DNA of 64,000 nt, taken from Pipra filicauda (lineage: Eukaryota; Chordata; Aves; Passeriformes; Pipridae). The notes under the pieces are model-generated. The model saw nothing but the letters and a program-made list of their open reading frames with translations, ran no database searches and had not been told where the DNA came from. This document shows positions 24,401 through 37,800 of the stretch, piece after piece. Each line of letters opens with the position of its first letter. Positions within the stretch are counted from its first letter, which is position 1. The position numbers and the translations under genes were made by a program. Location of the stretch: NCBI RefSeq assembly GCF_003945595.2, contig NW_024104286.1:620001-684000 (forward strand), written 5' to 3'.

Positions 24401-27400
24401 AGGTAGGTCAGCTTAAGCTGAGGACATGTAGGAAGCTGTTGCAAAACAAGTTAAGCACACTACCTTTGGCCCCTGTTATCTCAGGCACAGGCTAATTGAA
24501 CAGCACTTCCCTGAGCTCTGAGCTTTTCTCTCAGGTGGATAAGAAATATATTAAGCAGGCGAGGTTTCAGAGAGATAATAAGTTATTAGGTGTCAGAGAA
24601 CTGTAACTTAGAAGTAAATGAGAAAAATTACCAAGACCATAAGAACACATAGTTAAAAAGTGAAATTTTAAGAAAAACAGAGATGAGTCAGGGCTGAAAA
24701 AGAAAAGACAAAAATGAGAACTACAGTGCAAAAATCTTTAAAATTAAGTGTTAGTTATCCATCATTATACTGTTATGTTTTGTTTCTGTAAAAATTAGTA
24801 GACAAAAGAACTGAATCTACTGCAAGATGAGAAATGTACCATGCGACTTGCAAACTGTTAATTCTGACTGCAATGTTGTAGTGTCACAATGTAGTAGTGT
24901 CAGCTGTCTTCCTAAAAGTAGGTAAATGTGGGAAGATGTAGCAGAATGCCAAGCATCTTTCCCTATGAAAGGGGAGTCAGTCTCTGACAAACTTTTAAGA
25001 GTATTTCCTTGGCATACTAACAAATGCCAAGCAGCGCATGAAAATTTGTTTGCTTCCATAGCAATGAAAACCTAAGCCCCCAGACAAATGGGAGCTGTAA
25101 AACTGGAGCTGGGGTCCCATTCTAAAAGTAGCCCTCTGAAGACAGACTGTAGTTCAGTTGGTCATTTGTTTCCATGGCTAAGGGATGTCTCAAATGGAAA
25201 CGATAGCTGGAGATTAATGTTGGCTGTATATTTAGGCTTCCCCTAAGCAAAAAAGTACTTTGAGGCACTTTTGTAATGTTTCCAAGTTGTGGCCAAGAAC
25301 TCAGTCCCTTGTTTCCTAGAATAAACCTAGCCTTAAACTTGCCTGGTGTCAAATTACCTGGGGTAACCCAGCCAGCAGAGTGCATATCATTTAGATTTGC
25401 TGTCTCTGGACAAACAGGAGTTTTGAGGAAAAGGACAGGGCAGAGGAGTTTTTTCACCCAACTGCGAGAGTGAGTGCACTGAATGCCCGGATATGGAGCG
25501 ATACTTTTCCAGGTGAACCCACATGTCCTGTGACTTCTGATAAAGGCAACTAGTCATGAGGTCTCCAAGAGTCAAGGAAACGTCTTCTTATCCTGCGATG
25601 ACTTGAAAGCTTCATGCCTCTAGAACTTCAAGTATCAGTGGTCCATGAGTAAAAAACAATGATTTCATTAACTCTTGATTATTTATTGATGTAGTTAAGT
25701 GGAAAAACCCACTATCAGCAACTGACATTAAAACAGTATACTCTCTAAATGATGAAAATGAAGAAGCTACACAAGTTTTGTCTGCTGTTCTGATTTCTGA
25801 AAAACACTGTCCATGTGAAGCATTTTAAAATATTCCCTATGTACAGTTGTCTGTACATCTCATAACTAGGCTAGTAATTATTCTACTATTCTGCTATTTT
25901 GCTACAGTTCAACATTGTGTTATATGCTTGTCTCAATTTAATCTGACAATTTTCGTAGCAACATAGAGCTTAGTGTATCATACCCCTTGATGAGAATATA
26001 ATACTGTTTTACAAGAAAGTAGGTCCCAAGAAAGTTGCTAATGACGGAAGAAAAACACCAATTAAATTCTTCATAGTTTGTCCTATTATACTACTGTGCT
26101 TTTTGTGTATGTGTTAATGAGATATTGGATAATAGAAAATTCTGATTTTAAAATGTTACCCGGTTAAAAAAGCAAACTTTTTTTTAGTTGACAAAGTTCT
26201 TTTTATTAGCAAAAGAAAACACCCTAACAACTGCAAGAAAGGACAATTTTTAGATTAAAGAAATAGGAAATAATTCAAACTAACAAAAAAGAGATATAGA
26301 TGGATTGCCTGGGGAATAATTTATGCATGTTCACCCCTATTTCTGACATTTTGATCTGGTTACTTTCAAGTCAGCCTTAGCAATCTGTAATCACACACTC
26401 TTTTGTAATATATTAACTACTCTTTTTCCTCTCCACAGCTTTGGGTGAGTGCAGTTTCAAAACTCGGTCTAACATTCAGATATTTTGAAATTATGACTAT
26501 GAATGAGAATATAATATTTTGTTAAAGAAGTCTTGAGACTATTGTAACTGTTGTCTTCAAGTTCCAAAGAAATTACAACTGGACAAAACACATTAAGTTA
26601 TACATATATATAAAAAACAAAGATTACTTTTAGCAGAAAATAAAGAACATAAAAATATAATGTCACAAAAAAGCATAAGCATAAAAGGTTGAGATAAAAC
26701 ATGTTATGTACAATGCCTAATTTTTGAATGCATTGTGCTTCAATCAGCTGTCCCTATTCTTTATTTAATTTCCTTTGCAAGGGCACAGAGGAAAACAAAG
26801 TGAGAGTGAACACATCAGACCATTCTTCAAGGGATAATTTCCCAATGGCAATAACAAATCTTTGTCAATTGCAGCATAATATATTAAAGTTTGAACTGGA
26901 GTATTTGAAAGTAATTTTTTAAAAACTACTCATCGCAAACACTTGGAAAAAGAATCACACCGATGGAAGGAAAATCTAACCTGTTTTGGTGAAGTTTATA
27001 AAGTCTAAGAATTGCTAGGATTTGTATGCACTAGTTGAATAACAAAAATTTGCACTCTTCAGATTAAACCAGGTATTGCATCCAGGCTGAAACAGTGAAA
27101 AACAAACAAAAGCGACTTATCAAAAGGCCGCTCACCTCTAAAACCAGTATTATGTTGGAGATGTTACTGCCATGAACGTGAAATGAGTAAATGATGTCTC
27201 AATTATATGCTTCTCAACAGATAAAAAAAATAAAGTAAGGAAAGAAATTCAGTTTGATGAAAACATTACGCCAGGTGGAAGCCAAATATTCACCTCTTGC
27301 AGCACAATCACATGTCTCAGAGACTTTGTGTCCCATAATCTCCCAGTGAAACAAGTGCAATATATAAAAGTATATAGCATATACAGTTAGCAGCTTTAGT

Positions 27401-28599
27401 AGCTTTGGACTAGGTAGAAGTTACAGGAATATCAAAGCAAGGAACTGCTGAAGTGGCTTCCTTCCAACTGTTGCTCACTGATAAGCAAACTAAATGAAAT
27501 ATGAAATAGTTATGATCTTGGTTTTACCCTTTTCTTGGTCTTTTTTTTTTATTTTTATTGACTTAGTATCCACATATGATCACTGTTAGAGACTGGATGC
27601 TGGCTTAAACAGGCTCTTTCTCTGAATTACTACTATCATGACCGTGGTCTTATGTCTCTTGACTTAACTCTGTTGACTCAGGTCTAGTGGATTCCGTAGA
27701 TCACTGGGCACAGACTTTAAATCCATGGTCAGGCTCATGAAAACTGTATGTTTTTTCAGTTTCACATAAGTCATTGACAGACTTAAAGGTGATGCGTTCA
27801 ATGTTTACTCTGAAGTGGATATATGTCTATATAAGTGTTCCCAAGTTTACTCTTATCCTAAATTGTGCCCTGGAGTAGTCTTGTTTAGATGTGGATTTCA
27901 GTAATTTGTTGGTTCCTGTCAGAAGAAATAACTGTTAAAGAGACTTTGTTTGTGAGACGTGGAAGCCACAGTAAATTTCCTGCGTTGCAGGATTTTTCTC
28001 AGGTACTCCCACTAGTGTGATTCAGCCGTGTGTGAAACCTGTGAGGTTTCTGTGTAACTATGGCTTCAGATTTGTTTTTTTTTTTTTTTCTGCAATGACT
28101 GTTGTACAAGCTGGAGGGGCTTTAAGTGGTAGAATTTCTGGATTGGTAGGCAAGTAGGTAACTATGAGATACTGTCACTATGTAAACTAATGGGGACCAG
28201 GCATGCCCTATTTTTATCTTGAGGAAGCTTGCAGGAGGCAACTCTAGATCCATGCAATAAACTAAGAGAGCAAAATGACCTTTTGTCTGACTGGGCACGA
28301 ATAATACTGAGAAACAAAAATGCCATTAGCGTGTATGTGCCTTTCCAAAGAAAACCTGAATTAAGAGTTCATTCTTCTTTTCAGCAGCAAGAAATTACTG
28401 ATAGAAGAAGTTTACACAAAACCCAGGGCTTTTCAAACGTAGATTTCAAACCTGCGGTGTAGTAGGCTACAGCAAAGCTAGAAGGGTGGTGAAGTTTCTA
28501 TTCTCAGTCAGGTAACTAGAAATCCACTGGCAACCCTCTACAAAATTAATTGAAGTCTCTCATAATGGAGGTTCTTGGTAGTGCTGGAGATGAGCAAGG
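21448..28599. other. A/T-rich non-coding stretch
   Basis: Holds homopolymers (A at 24310-24323, T at 27541-27550 and 28075-28089) and chance frames only. The 111-codon minus frame at 25122-25457 and the 86-codon plus frame at 22975-23235 show no recognisable domain. The latter ends beside a good donor-like GTAAGTGG, but its acceptor side is unclear. No transposon was recognised. Confidence 0.45.
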
Positions 28600-29300
28600 A
28601 TAGGAGGTCTCTCAGGGCCTCACAAGCAAAGATGGAATTCTTGGCCCCAGCTCTGCTCGGTTATGTACTGCAGACATCACTTCTCATATGTTTGGCAGTC
28701 AAATGCCTTTTTTCAGAGCAGCAGGGGCAGTGACACTGCAGTCCTGCCAGCCTGTGAGCATGCACTGCCGTCTCCATTTCCCACAAGTGCAACAGATTTG
28801 CTCAGGACTGGAATCACAGAAACATTGATCAGGAAGGCATTGTTTCATCAGGTCTGCCAGAGCTCCCAAAGCTAACTTGGGCACAGTTGATCCAGTGGCC
28901 CGGTCCTCATGCTGCCCTGGGCATAATTTTAGCCTGAGGCATGGTAGAAGAACATATTCCTTGGGCACTTGCCAGGCGTATGTTCTCTGGGAGACAGGTT
29001 TTTGCAGGGTTGCAGATCCCCTGGACAACATCCAGCTGTGAGGGCAAGGCTGCTGATGCCTCTTTGCCAGCCATGGGGATCTGTCCCAGGACAGCTTGCT
29101 AATGCACCCACCTGTGGGAAGGTGTCAGCAACTTTACTGAGGGGCTGTTTCACACTCCCTGTGCTGGTAGTTACAACCAGTCCCACTGCAAGCTGCTACC
29201 CCAGGCTGACGTTCTCAGCTTGTGTGAGGAAATATTCCTTTAGTTACACAGCTCAATTTTTTCCCTTTCTCCTCCTTTCTGTCTATATACCCAGGGCCGG
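28600..29300. other. G+C-richer patch with overlapping open frames on both strands
   Basis: This segment is clearly richer in G and C than its surroundings but has few CpG, so it is not a CpG island. It carries a 110-codon minus frame (28699-29031), an 85-codon minus frame (28929-29186) and a 112-codon plus frame (28969-29307) that overlap. Open frames in both directions are expected where stop codons are rare because of G+C content. None of the peptides is familiar. An old unidentified repeat, an exon of a non-coding RNA, or a local composition shift are all possible. Confidence 0.35.
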
Positions 29301-31688
29301 GGTTTAAATTATTTGTCTCCAGAAATATTTGCCATAGGAAGTCTCTCCACTGGCAGAGTCTATCAAGAAATACATATACAGACATAGCTTTTTTTCCTGC
29401 AGATTCTTAGGTGGTAGGTTCCTGAAACAAAATCCAGAAACAGAGGTGGAAACCAGTAACTGGAAATTTTAGCCATGAATAAGTCTTATGACACAGATTA
29501 TTTGCTAAACCTTAGCGAAGTGGATCTTTTACATCATCCATCATATTTTCTTCTGAGCAATAGAAGAGCAGCAAAAAATAATCAGTTCTGCTTCCACATG
29601 AGGTGAGTCTTTTGATGAGAGGTGTTCTTAGCTGACTGCTCAGACATGTTCCCCAATGATAAGAGAACAGATCAAAAATCTTAGACAGAAAATGAACTAG
29701 AAAGCCCTTAGGACCAGAGTAAATACTATCTGACTAGAGAAAGAATTCTGATAGGCTCCTATCAACTTTAATTACTTAAAGACTATTATCCATGTAACAA
29801 GCTTCCCTGGCATTTCTAAGGAATAGGTATATGTAATAAATGAAGAACTTAGCAAAATATATTCCCTAATTACACTCATTAGAAAATTTAAGCTACAAGA
29901 AAACCAGTAAAGCTTCTACTGTATCTCACACAGACAGCAGTTAATGAACAGATATCTCAAGTCTGAATTAGCAAGCAACATTTGCTTTCTTGAATGTGAC
30001 ACCTTAGGCATCATTTCAATGAAGGGGAATGTCTTATACATATTCTGAGTAACTGCTCATCCTCAGTCTGCAATTTGAAAACCATGTTGCCATTAATTAA
30101 TGATGTACTCATGTCAGAATAATAACAGATATGGAAATGAACATATTGAAATTGTACATGAACCAAAAGAAAGGCAAAAAGGCAAGTTACAGAAATGTTC
30201 ATTTGGATTAATTATTTTCTTTGAAGAACTCCACAAATTAAATAGTGCATGAAGTCACTTGCTATCACACAACTTACTATATTGAAAGTTCTGTAGTAAA
30301 AATAAAGCTTTTTTGTCTGCCTTTGCACACCTCCTCAATAATTTTCTTTCTGGGCTAATTTCTGTCAATGCAACTGTATTCTCTATAAAAGATGACAGAG
30401 GAAGGGAATATTTCTATTCTATATCAAAGGAACCAAAAAGAATTTCTTTTACATTTCTGATTTTTATTTCTTTACCAAGCTGTACTTAAATTCTCTAACT
30501 TCCCATCCCAAATGGGCAGGATCCTGTATTGCATCTTACTCCCAACCAAAGCTTAAGGCAGGCAGGACTTCAGTGTTAATTAAATATGTTATGGAAAATA
30601 TTCTCTATATCAAACACTGTCCCTAGGTGCTAAAATGATTTGACTTGTAAAGAAATGTTAGCTGCATACATCGAGAAACTCTTTAACTAATTAGATATTT
30701 TATGTTGTAAATGCAAAGCTAAATACTTGAGTTGATACTTTGCTCAGCTAAATGCTGATCAAAAGTGTCTTAAGTAAGCTGTTGAGACAAGGTGATGCTT
30801 AATATCATTTGAACCAATTACACATGTTTTGCTTCAAGCCTGAAAGTAAATAACCTCTCACCTTTTGATTTGATAACCTTTCTCTTTTTCAACAAAAGGT
30901 CATTTAAGGTTCCCGCTTTTCCTCCAGTTTGGTCCCTCTTGGAAGCAATACAGATTTCCACTCTCCTTTTTGTGGGTTATCTAAGTCTGGTGCAGGAAAG
31001 GTCCATTCAGGGCAGAGCAGAAGGAATAAAAGGTCATCCTAACCTTTTCAATCCTCTGCTTCACCCTGAATGGGGTGGTATTTTGTCACTGGGCTATATA
31101 ATTAGTACCTCCTTCACTTCATTAGCTCTCAGGCACCCTGTGGGGCTACTAAAAAACTGAACCAAGTTTCCAGGGAAAGCTTTCTCTCCCGTGTGTAATG
31201 TCTTAATTAAAAAATTAAGTCATTTTGAATCTTAAGACTTGGACAGGTTTAATTTTGATCACAAAGAGAGATGCAAAGAAGAATTGCTGTCTTCTACAGG
31301 AAAACCCTAAAAAGTACTGGAAAAGTGTATTAATCTGCCTCACTGAGGAAAGGCAGTTGAGAGAGAAAGCTCTAGTATGATTGAGTAACACTTGTGCAGG
31401 TTTCATGGCAATTAGGAAAAATGGTGAAAAGGGTGAAAACTAGTGCTCTGCTTCCACAACTGCATTTTTGTAAACTGCTAATTACAAAATGCTAAAGAGT
31501 GAAGGAGGCAGTCAGCTTTAACCAAGATATTCTTTGTCAGATATAGTCCTTCCTGTTTAGAGACAAATTTTGCGAGAGATATTGAAATGGCACAGTTTCC
31601 TGGTTAGCAAAGCCCAAGTCAGAGTAAAGAAACTGTTAATGAATATTATTGTTAATCAGTGTTGGATGGAATTAATTTTTGAGCTTAC
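29301..31688. other. A/T-rich non-coding stretch
   Basis: Nothing beyond chance frames was recognised. The 96-codon plus frame at 30870-31160 has no supported start context, domain or splice signal. Confidence 0.45.
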
Positions 31689-31820
31689 GTAGTTGACAAA
31701 ATCCAGGTCTGGTGCAACGAAACCTGTAAACATGCTTTGGGAGTCCTGTAAGGCAGCATGGTAGCCTCCATAGGTAGCAATGGTAGTTTCCATTGCTTCC
31801 TTCACTCTTCATCACACATA
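31689..31820 (-). other. candidate exon with possible start codon, minus strand
   Basis: On the - strand the block follows CCCCAACTCTCAG and ends at an AAC-TAC boundary followed by GTAAGC. An ATG at 31793-31791 has A/G context (AGCAATGG) and opens a 35-codon frame up to the donor, beginning M-E-T-T-I-A-T-Y-G-G-Y and ending P-D-L-D-F-V-N-Y. Two in-frame stops lie just upstream of the ATG, as in a first coding exon. However, the other frames are also largely open here because the sequence is poor in stop triplets, and GGTAGC-like words recur in it. I do not recognise the peptide. This is a weak exon hypothesis. Confidence 0.22.
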
Positions 31821-34800
31821 CTGAGAGTTGGGGCAAATTTACTCTGAGTTACTAAAAAAGAAAGAAGATACAATAATTGCAATCAACTAGGGACATCTAG
31901 ATTTTTGCCCTTAAACTTTAAGCCTTTTTTTTTTGGTAAAATATTAATATTATGGATGGAAAATCATTTAATATTCAGCTGAAAAATATAACATAAATAG
32001 GAAAAAAAACCCTTTTAAGAGGGTATTTTGCAAAAACACTGTACCCAAGTATCTACAAAGCATGGAGGTGTATATACAAAGAGCGAAGTAAAGGCTTATA
32101 TGCTAGGTTTCTCAACTTCTGTCTGCTATGTGAAAGAACACAGTAATTTACACCAAATAGATATACAAAAATGCCCTGAAAAACCACACTGTTAGGTAAC
32201 ATGTCCATGCTAAAGAACACACAGATATTCTCCAGTCTAGATGTTGTGATGATCTTAAACAGATACGGCTGTGAAAGGACCTGCTTATGGTAACATATTC
32301 AGCAGTAGATTATGGAGATCTACAACTCGTGTCCACATTTTTTGTGCTCTTCATGTGCAGAAAATGTGATGTGGGAATCATTGGACCCACTCTTTTTGGT
32401 CCTATCTGTGCTGGCAAATCTGCAAGTTTGACCTCAAAGGTGGTAATGTACCATGTGGGAGAGAGGAGGGAGGAGTAATTATCTAAGTTATATTAAATTA
32501 ATTGTAGCAAGACTAGAACAGAAATAACAGAAAAAGCTAGTCTATGGCAAACACCTGCAGTCTGGGCAATTGCTACAGATTGGAGAAAAGCTCATGGAAA
32601 TATTGAAACAGACACTGTGTATTGCAGTACAAAACTTAATATGATTTTTCAGCTGTGGAATTCTAGTGCTTACAGGACCAAAAGTTGTAATCAGTTTGAC
32701 CTAAATGTTATTAACATTTGGTTGGACTATTAATTATTTTTCCTAGCAAAAAGGTCATTTGTCTTCAGTAGCCACATTTTAGAAATTATACTCTTGGGAT
32801 TTGTTTTAATAGTATTGTGGTTTTTTTGAGGCAAAGCACAGTTTCTGGAGGGATAGGATAAGGTGAAGGAGATAAATGTATATTAACTACATCCATTTGA
32901 ATAAGCTTGTACCCATTGAGATGGATTAAGTTCCCTTGATGCAATACAACTTGCTTTCTGTATATACACAGAAGGGCTAAGATTTGGTGTCATCAATATG
33001 ACAGGCTTTCTAGATCTTGAATTGTTTTTCTAAAATTGAGGTCAAAATACCAGAAAGGTCTGGGTTTGGTAAGACTCACCACGTGCTTTTGTGATTGGGA
33101 GATTTTAAACAGTAGTATGATGAACTTTCTGATTATGACAAGGGTTTTGACTTTTCCTGTTTTCCCAAAGCCAATGAGCAAACTATACCAAAGGATGTGT
33201 CAAATGTATTAGAACAATTGCATCTCAGCAAAGTATTTATAAGCATTTTGCTGCCAGCACAACTGAATCAGTTGAGAAGTATTAGGGAGTGTGTCTGTAC
33301 AGAGTGAGGAAGGCTGGAGCTCAGCTGGATCCTATCTGATCCAGATAGGTTTAGTAGAGGCTTAGTATTTGCTGTTAGTCAACTACAGGCTTGAGGCTTG
33401 GACTGCATCCCTATTTTGTTAGTCTTTGTGTTTCATATATCTCCCAGGTGAACACAGGAAGATGAAAGGAAAATACATGAGTAAAACTTAGGAAAGTTTG
33501 GAAACAAGGAAATTAGGAAAGGTAGATTATAAAATTAACTGTGCTGTGTCTATCTTGCTGCACAAGTGCAAGCTGCTCCTGAATCTCATGAAAAAGTTCA
33601 AGCAAGAACATAAGAGCAAATATTGCAAGGGATCACATATAAGGAAAGTGTTTAAATATGACTAAATGAAGTTAGCATTGCTCTATTCAAAGCTTAAGAG
33701 CTCCTCTTTAGAGCTTCATGAAAGCTTTAAAATGCATGTGTCAGGTTGCTATGGCATTAGGCAGTAGTCACTTCAACAACTGAGCCTCTCATTTGGGTTT
33801 TATTCTTGGTTTCACTTGCTACAACCAGTCATTTTTCTGTTTGACATGCACAGATATATCAAAGCAAACAATCAAACAAGAACTCTTAGTGAGACGGAGG
33901 GATGGAATACAGGTACGCATGACCGTTTACAAGTTCTTGAGGTATTTAACTGGGGGACCAAAAGGTCTTAAAATGAAAGGGATCTAAAAGAAAAAACCAA
34001 ATGATGACACGGTCACCTCTGCTGTATGTGACTTACCTGAAAATGTAGTGTGCTAAAACGAACTGTAAATGAACTAAGTAAGTCTCCAGCTGGCAGTGGG
34101 TAGGCTGTGTTTCTGCTTTCTTCAGTGGGTCTTAAGTGACTCAAGCATTTGGCCTCATCGTTGAGGTTCAAAAGCTATGAACCTGAGTGAGTTAATGTTT
34201 TATGTGAAAATACTGGAGGACCAAAGCCCTGAGTCACAACAGTGAGGCAGAGTGACAGGTGCTTTTTCCCCCAAATCCTTCCCGAGCCTTGTGTTTCTCA
34301 CCGATGGGATTTTCAGAGGGACTGCCAGAAGTACCCAGCAGAGACCTGGCACTCGAAAAGCAAAAGATGGTCCTCAGTTGTACTGAAACTTTTACAAATA
34401 CTCAACACAAAAGTAAACCTCCTTTGTTGAAATGTTGGTATAAAAGCCATTAATATGAGTCCTACTAGTCCCTAGGCTTTCAAATGCCTTTGGAATATAG
34501 TAACAGAGAAATTCACACTGCCTCCAGAAGTTGACTCTCTGCTTAAGATTTCCTAATCCTCACAGCAGCTGCAGCTTTAGTACTTGAGAGTCGTCTCTTG
34601 CTGACCCACTGAACAACATATTGCACAGGCAACAAACTCTGCTTTTGTATATTTGTATGCTTTTTATATTCACACCCGAGGAGAGGGACTGCACGTGCTT
34701 GACCAATATGTGATAAATAGCTGCAGAAGCTAGTTGAGCATGTAGGGAGCTGTGAAAATATATTCTGGTTGGGAATGTTGTGACAGTTACGATAAAGATG

Positions 34801-37800
34801 TGTTACTTAACTACCTTTGAGCATCTGGCTCTTCCCACAGGGTACTTTGTTTGGGAATATGATCTCTACAAACAGCTTCTTATTTCATGCCTGAAGAGTA
34901 GTAACTGAATGCGCTCAGACAAATTTACCATGAAAGTATTGTATTCCTTTTATCTTTTGGACAGAGGAAATTCCTCAGGCGATGTTTCCTTTGATCGGTA
35001 AATGCCAACCCAGCAGTCCACGGCTGGCGATGAAGCTGTAGGTATCTGTCTGCTCTGTCTTGACAGTATGGCCTTAACCAGAAATGTATGAAATCCATTC
35101 TCCAAGTTCCTTGACCATGCCAGCCAGGCATGATGACAGTGAAACTAATTGTTGGAATAGTGCTGTCCTAAATCTAGGGAAAGGCAGGAGGCAGGCTCAT
35201 AGCACACAGCCTGTGGGACAGTCTTAGGACTGTAGCAGGAACCCAGCTAACAAGGAAAAATCCTCATTGGCAGGGGGCACAGCTTGTTTGCTTTTATCAA
35301 TTCCCTGAAATTTGGCCTGTAGAGCAGCAGCACTTCTGCCAGCCAGGTAAGATTGATGCTATAAGAATAAAGCAGTGTGGATCATAGCCAAAGGTCTAAA
35401 TAACAAGAATTTGGGATTAATAGTCCCTGTTGTTTAGGGAAATATGGATCTCTTTCTCCTAGCTCTGCCAATGGCATCAGTCTATTTATGGCAAGGAGTC
35501 ACACTCTGTTTTAAGCGTGATTATCTTAACTTAACAACTTAATCTTGCTGCACAATATATTTTTTTTCAATCTTACTCTTTCTAAGACACAGATATTTGC
35601 CTGGTGAGGTATTCTATATATGGGAAAAGTTTTATACTAGCCTATCTGAATAATCGACAATACTCAGACAGGTTACTGTTCTTTCTTGCACCAGTGCATT
35701 GCTGACACTGGCTAGGAAATCTTTATTGAGTTTATGTTGCCCAAAGGCTTCAGACCAACACTGAGTCACAGCTCTGACTTTATAGTCCCTGTAAACACAA
35801 AATGTTTAAAAATCATAAGAAAAGGGAGAGGTTCAAAATAAATATGTGCCATGTACTCTTAAATTATTTAACCTGTATAGTAAGGGTTAGGAAGTACATC
35901 CTGATAGTTAAATATTTGACATGTATATTCTTATGAAGAGTGAAAATCATGATCTTCCAAACTTCTTTTTTGGGGGAGATGAAACAGAGAAATGCAGGAG
36001 AACCTTCTAGATTATATTTTTCTATCAGGTTTGATAGGATTGGGAATACTCCTAACAGACAAAGATGCAGAGAGCTACTGGCTGAGCTAGGTGGAAGTGA
36101 CTTCTCTTTTCTTGAATGTAGAACTGCAGCCAGTCATTACTGCTGATCTGCTTCTTCAGTCACAAATGCACATCTCGTAAGTGTGTCCATAGCTAAAGCT
36201 GAAGTGATTTGTTAAAAGTTTTGAGATAACAGATGACAAGAATCAGCTGCACAACATAAAGTGATTCTGCAGAGAAAATATCAGTTCTGAACAGATGGTG
36301 TTATGTCCTGTTATGTATACTCATGCTGGTTGTCAGAAATGTATCAAAATCTGGTACCCAAAAACGTGGGAGAAGTGATGGGGACATTGTTACAAATCCA
36401 CTAAAAGGTAGTATGTGTGTTAATTGTACTGCAGGAAATGCAGACCATTAACTAATAAAAAGATGCCAGTTTATTTCAGGATGAGCTGTAGGTCCACTTG
36501 AAGCACACCTCAACTCAGAACCGTGCTTCTAACAGAGCCAGTGAAAATGTGCTTTGTGTTATGTGGTGGAAAAGACCCAGTACCTCTGGTTGGTGCTCTC
36601 AAAACTTGCAAGACAATTAGGCACTGGACAAAATGTAGCCCTTGACCATCCCTCAGTATTTCACCTTAGTTGGGCATTTTAAACATATGATCTGTGTTGC
36701 TGGATTTGAGAGATGACTTGCCATGCCATTGTCATAACTGCTTGTGTTTTAGTACTCTGAGTCCTTCATGTCCTTAGGTGAAAAAGAAGAGCACCTGCAA
36801 ATACTATCAAAAATATTAAAATGGTACCCAAACTGAATTTCTAAGCTGAATGGTCTGTTCTCTATCACTTTTATTTCTTTGTCATGTCAGACTGATAACT
36901 GTTATATTTTAATCAATGGATCAGCATATCGACGGTGTTTTAGGATTCAAAGGCTATCAAAGTTAGGAACTCTTGCTAAGATAACAGAAGCATCACAGTT
37001 CAGACACCTTTGCAGAAGTGGAAGTTGCTTCTTGTGGTTAAAGTCCTGTGTGCTATAAATACAAAAGCTGAAAACTGTGAATTTATACTGACTGTGAACA
37101 GAGACGGAGTGATAAAAAGGTTTATATTAATCTGGATTTCCCTTTCAGATTGTTAGAACCAAAGTGGCCTATTTTCAAGGACCCTGGCAAGACCTACTTA
37201 GCTGTGGCTGAGGTATCGCTGGCTGTAGACAAATAGTGCTTGGCACTTTCAATTGTGATATTATTTCCATTTCAAAACCACATGGATAGCACTCAGTCAT
37301 TCTTTTGTGGTTCTATCTTGTATTTGACAAAGCCTGAAATCATACTGAAAGCTTAAATTTAAACACTGGATATTGCACTTGCCATACAAGAATGCCCTAT
37401 ATACAAATATCTGCACATGACAGACTACCCCTTACTCCAACTAGCTGAATATATTGTCATCTTTATTAGCAGAAGAACTGAGGGTGAGACATCCTGTGTT
37501 CACTAGATGTCTCTTGAATACAGATGATGAAAACACAGGTGGGAACTAAAGTTTCATCAAGTCATCATAGACATAAGACAGATAGGATTTTTCATAGGAA
37601 GTCTAGCTCAGCCTTGGAAAGCCTTTTTGTGACAGATTCACTCAGTAGTAGTTTCCAGCAGTTGAGAGTGCCAAGTTGGAGGGATGCACATTGTTTCCTA
37701 GGTTTCTGAAGGTGAGCTGCAGCTCAAGCAGTGGGTAGCATTGACTGGCAGGATGGCCCCTTGTCAGTCAAAACACTGGTCTGTAGCACAACTACAGCCT

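Noticed and set aside
25122..25457. 111-codon minus-strand frame
   Set aside because: No recognisable family and no supporting context; its length is within chance expectation.
28699..29307. Frames of 110 and 112 codons on opposite strands
   Set aside because: Overlapping open frames on both strands follow from the local G+C rise; neither peptide is familiar.
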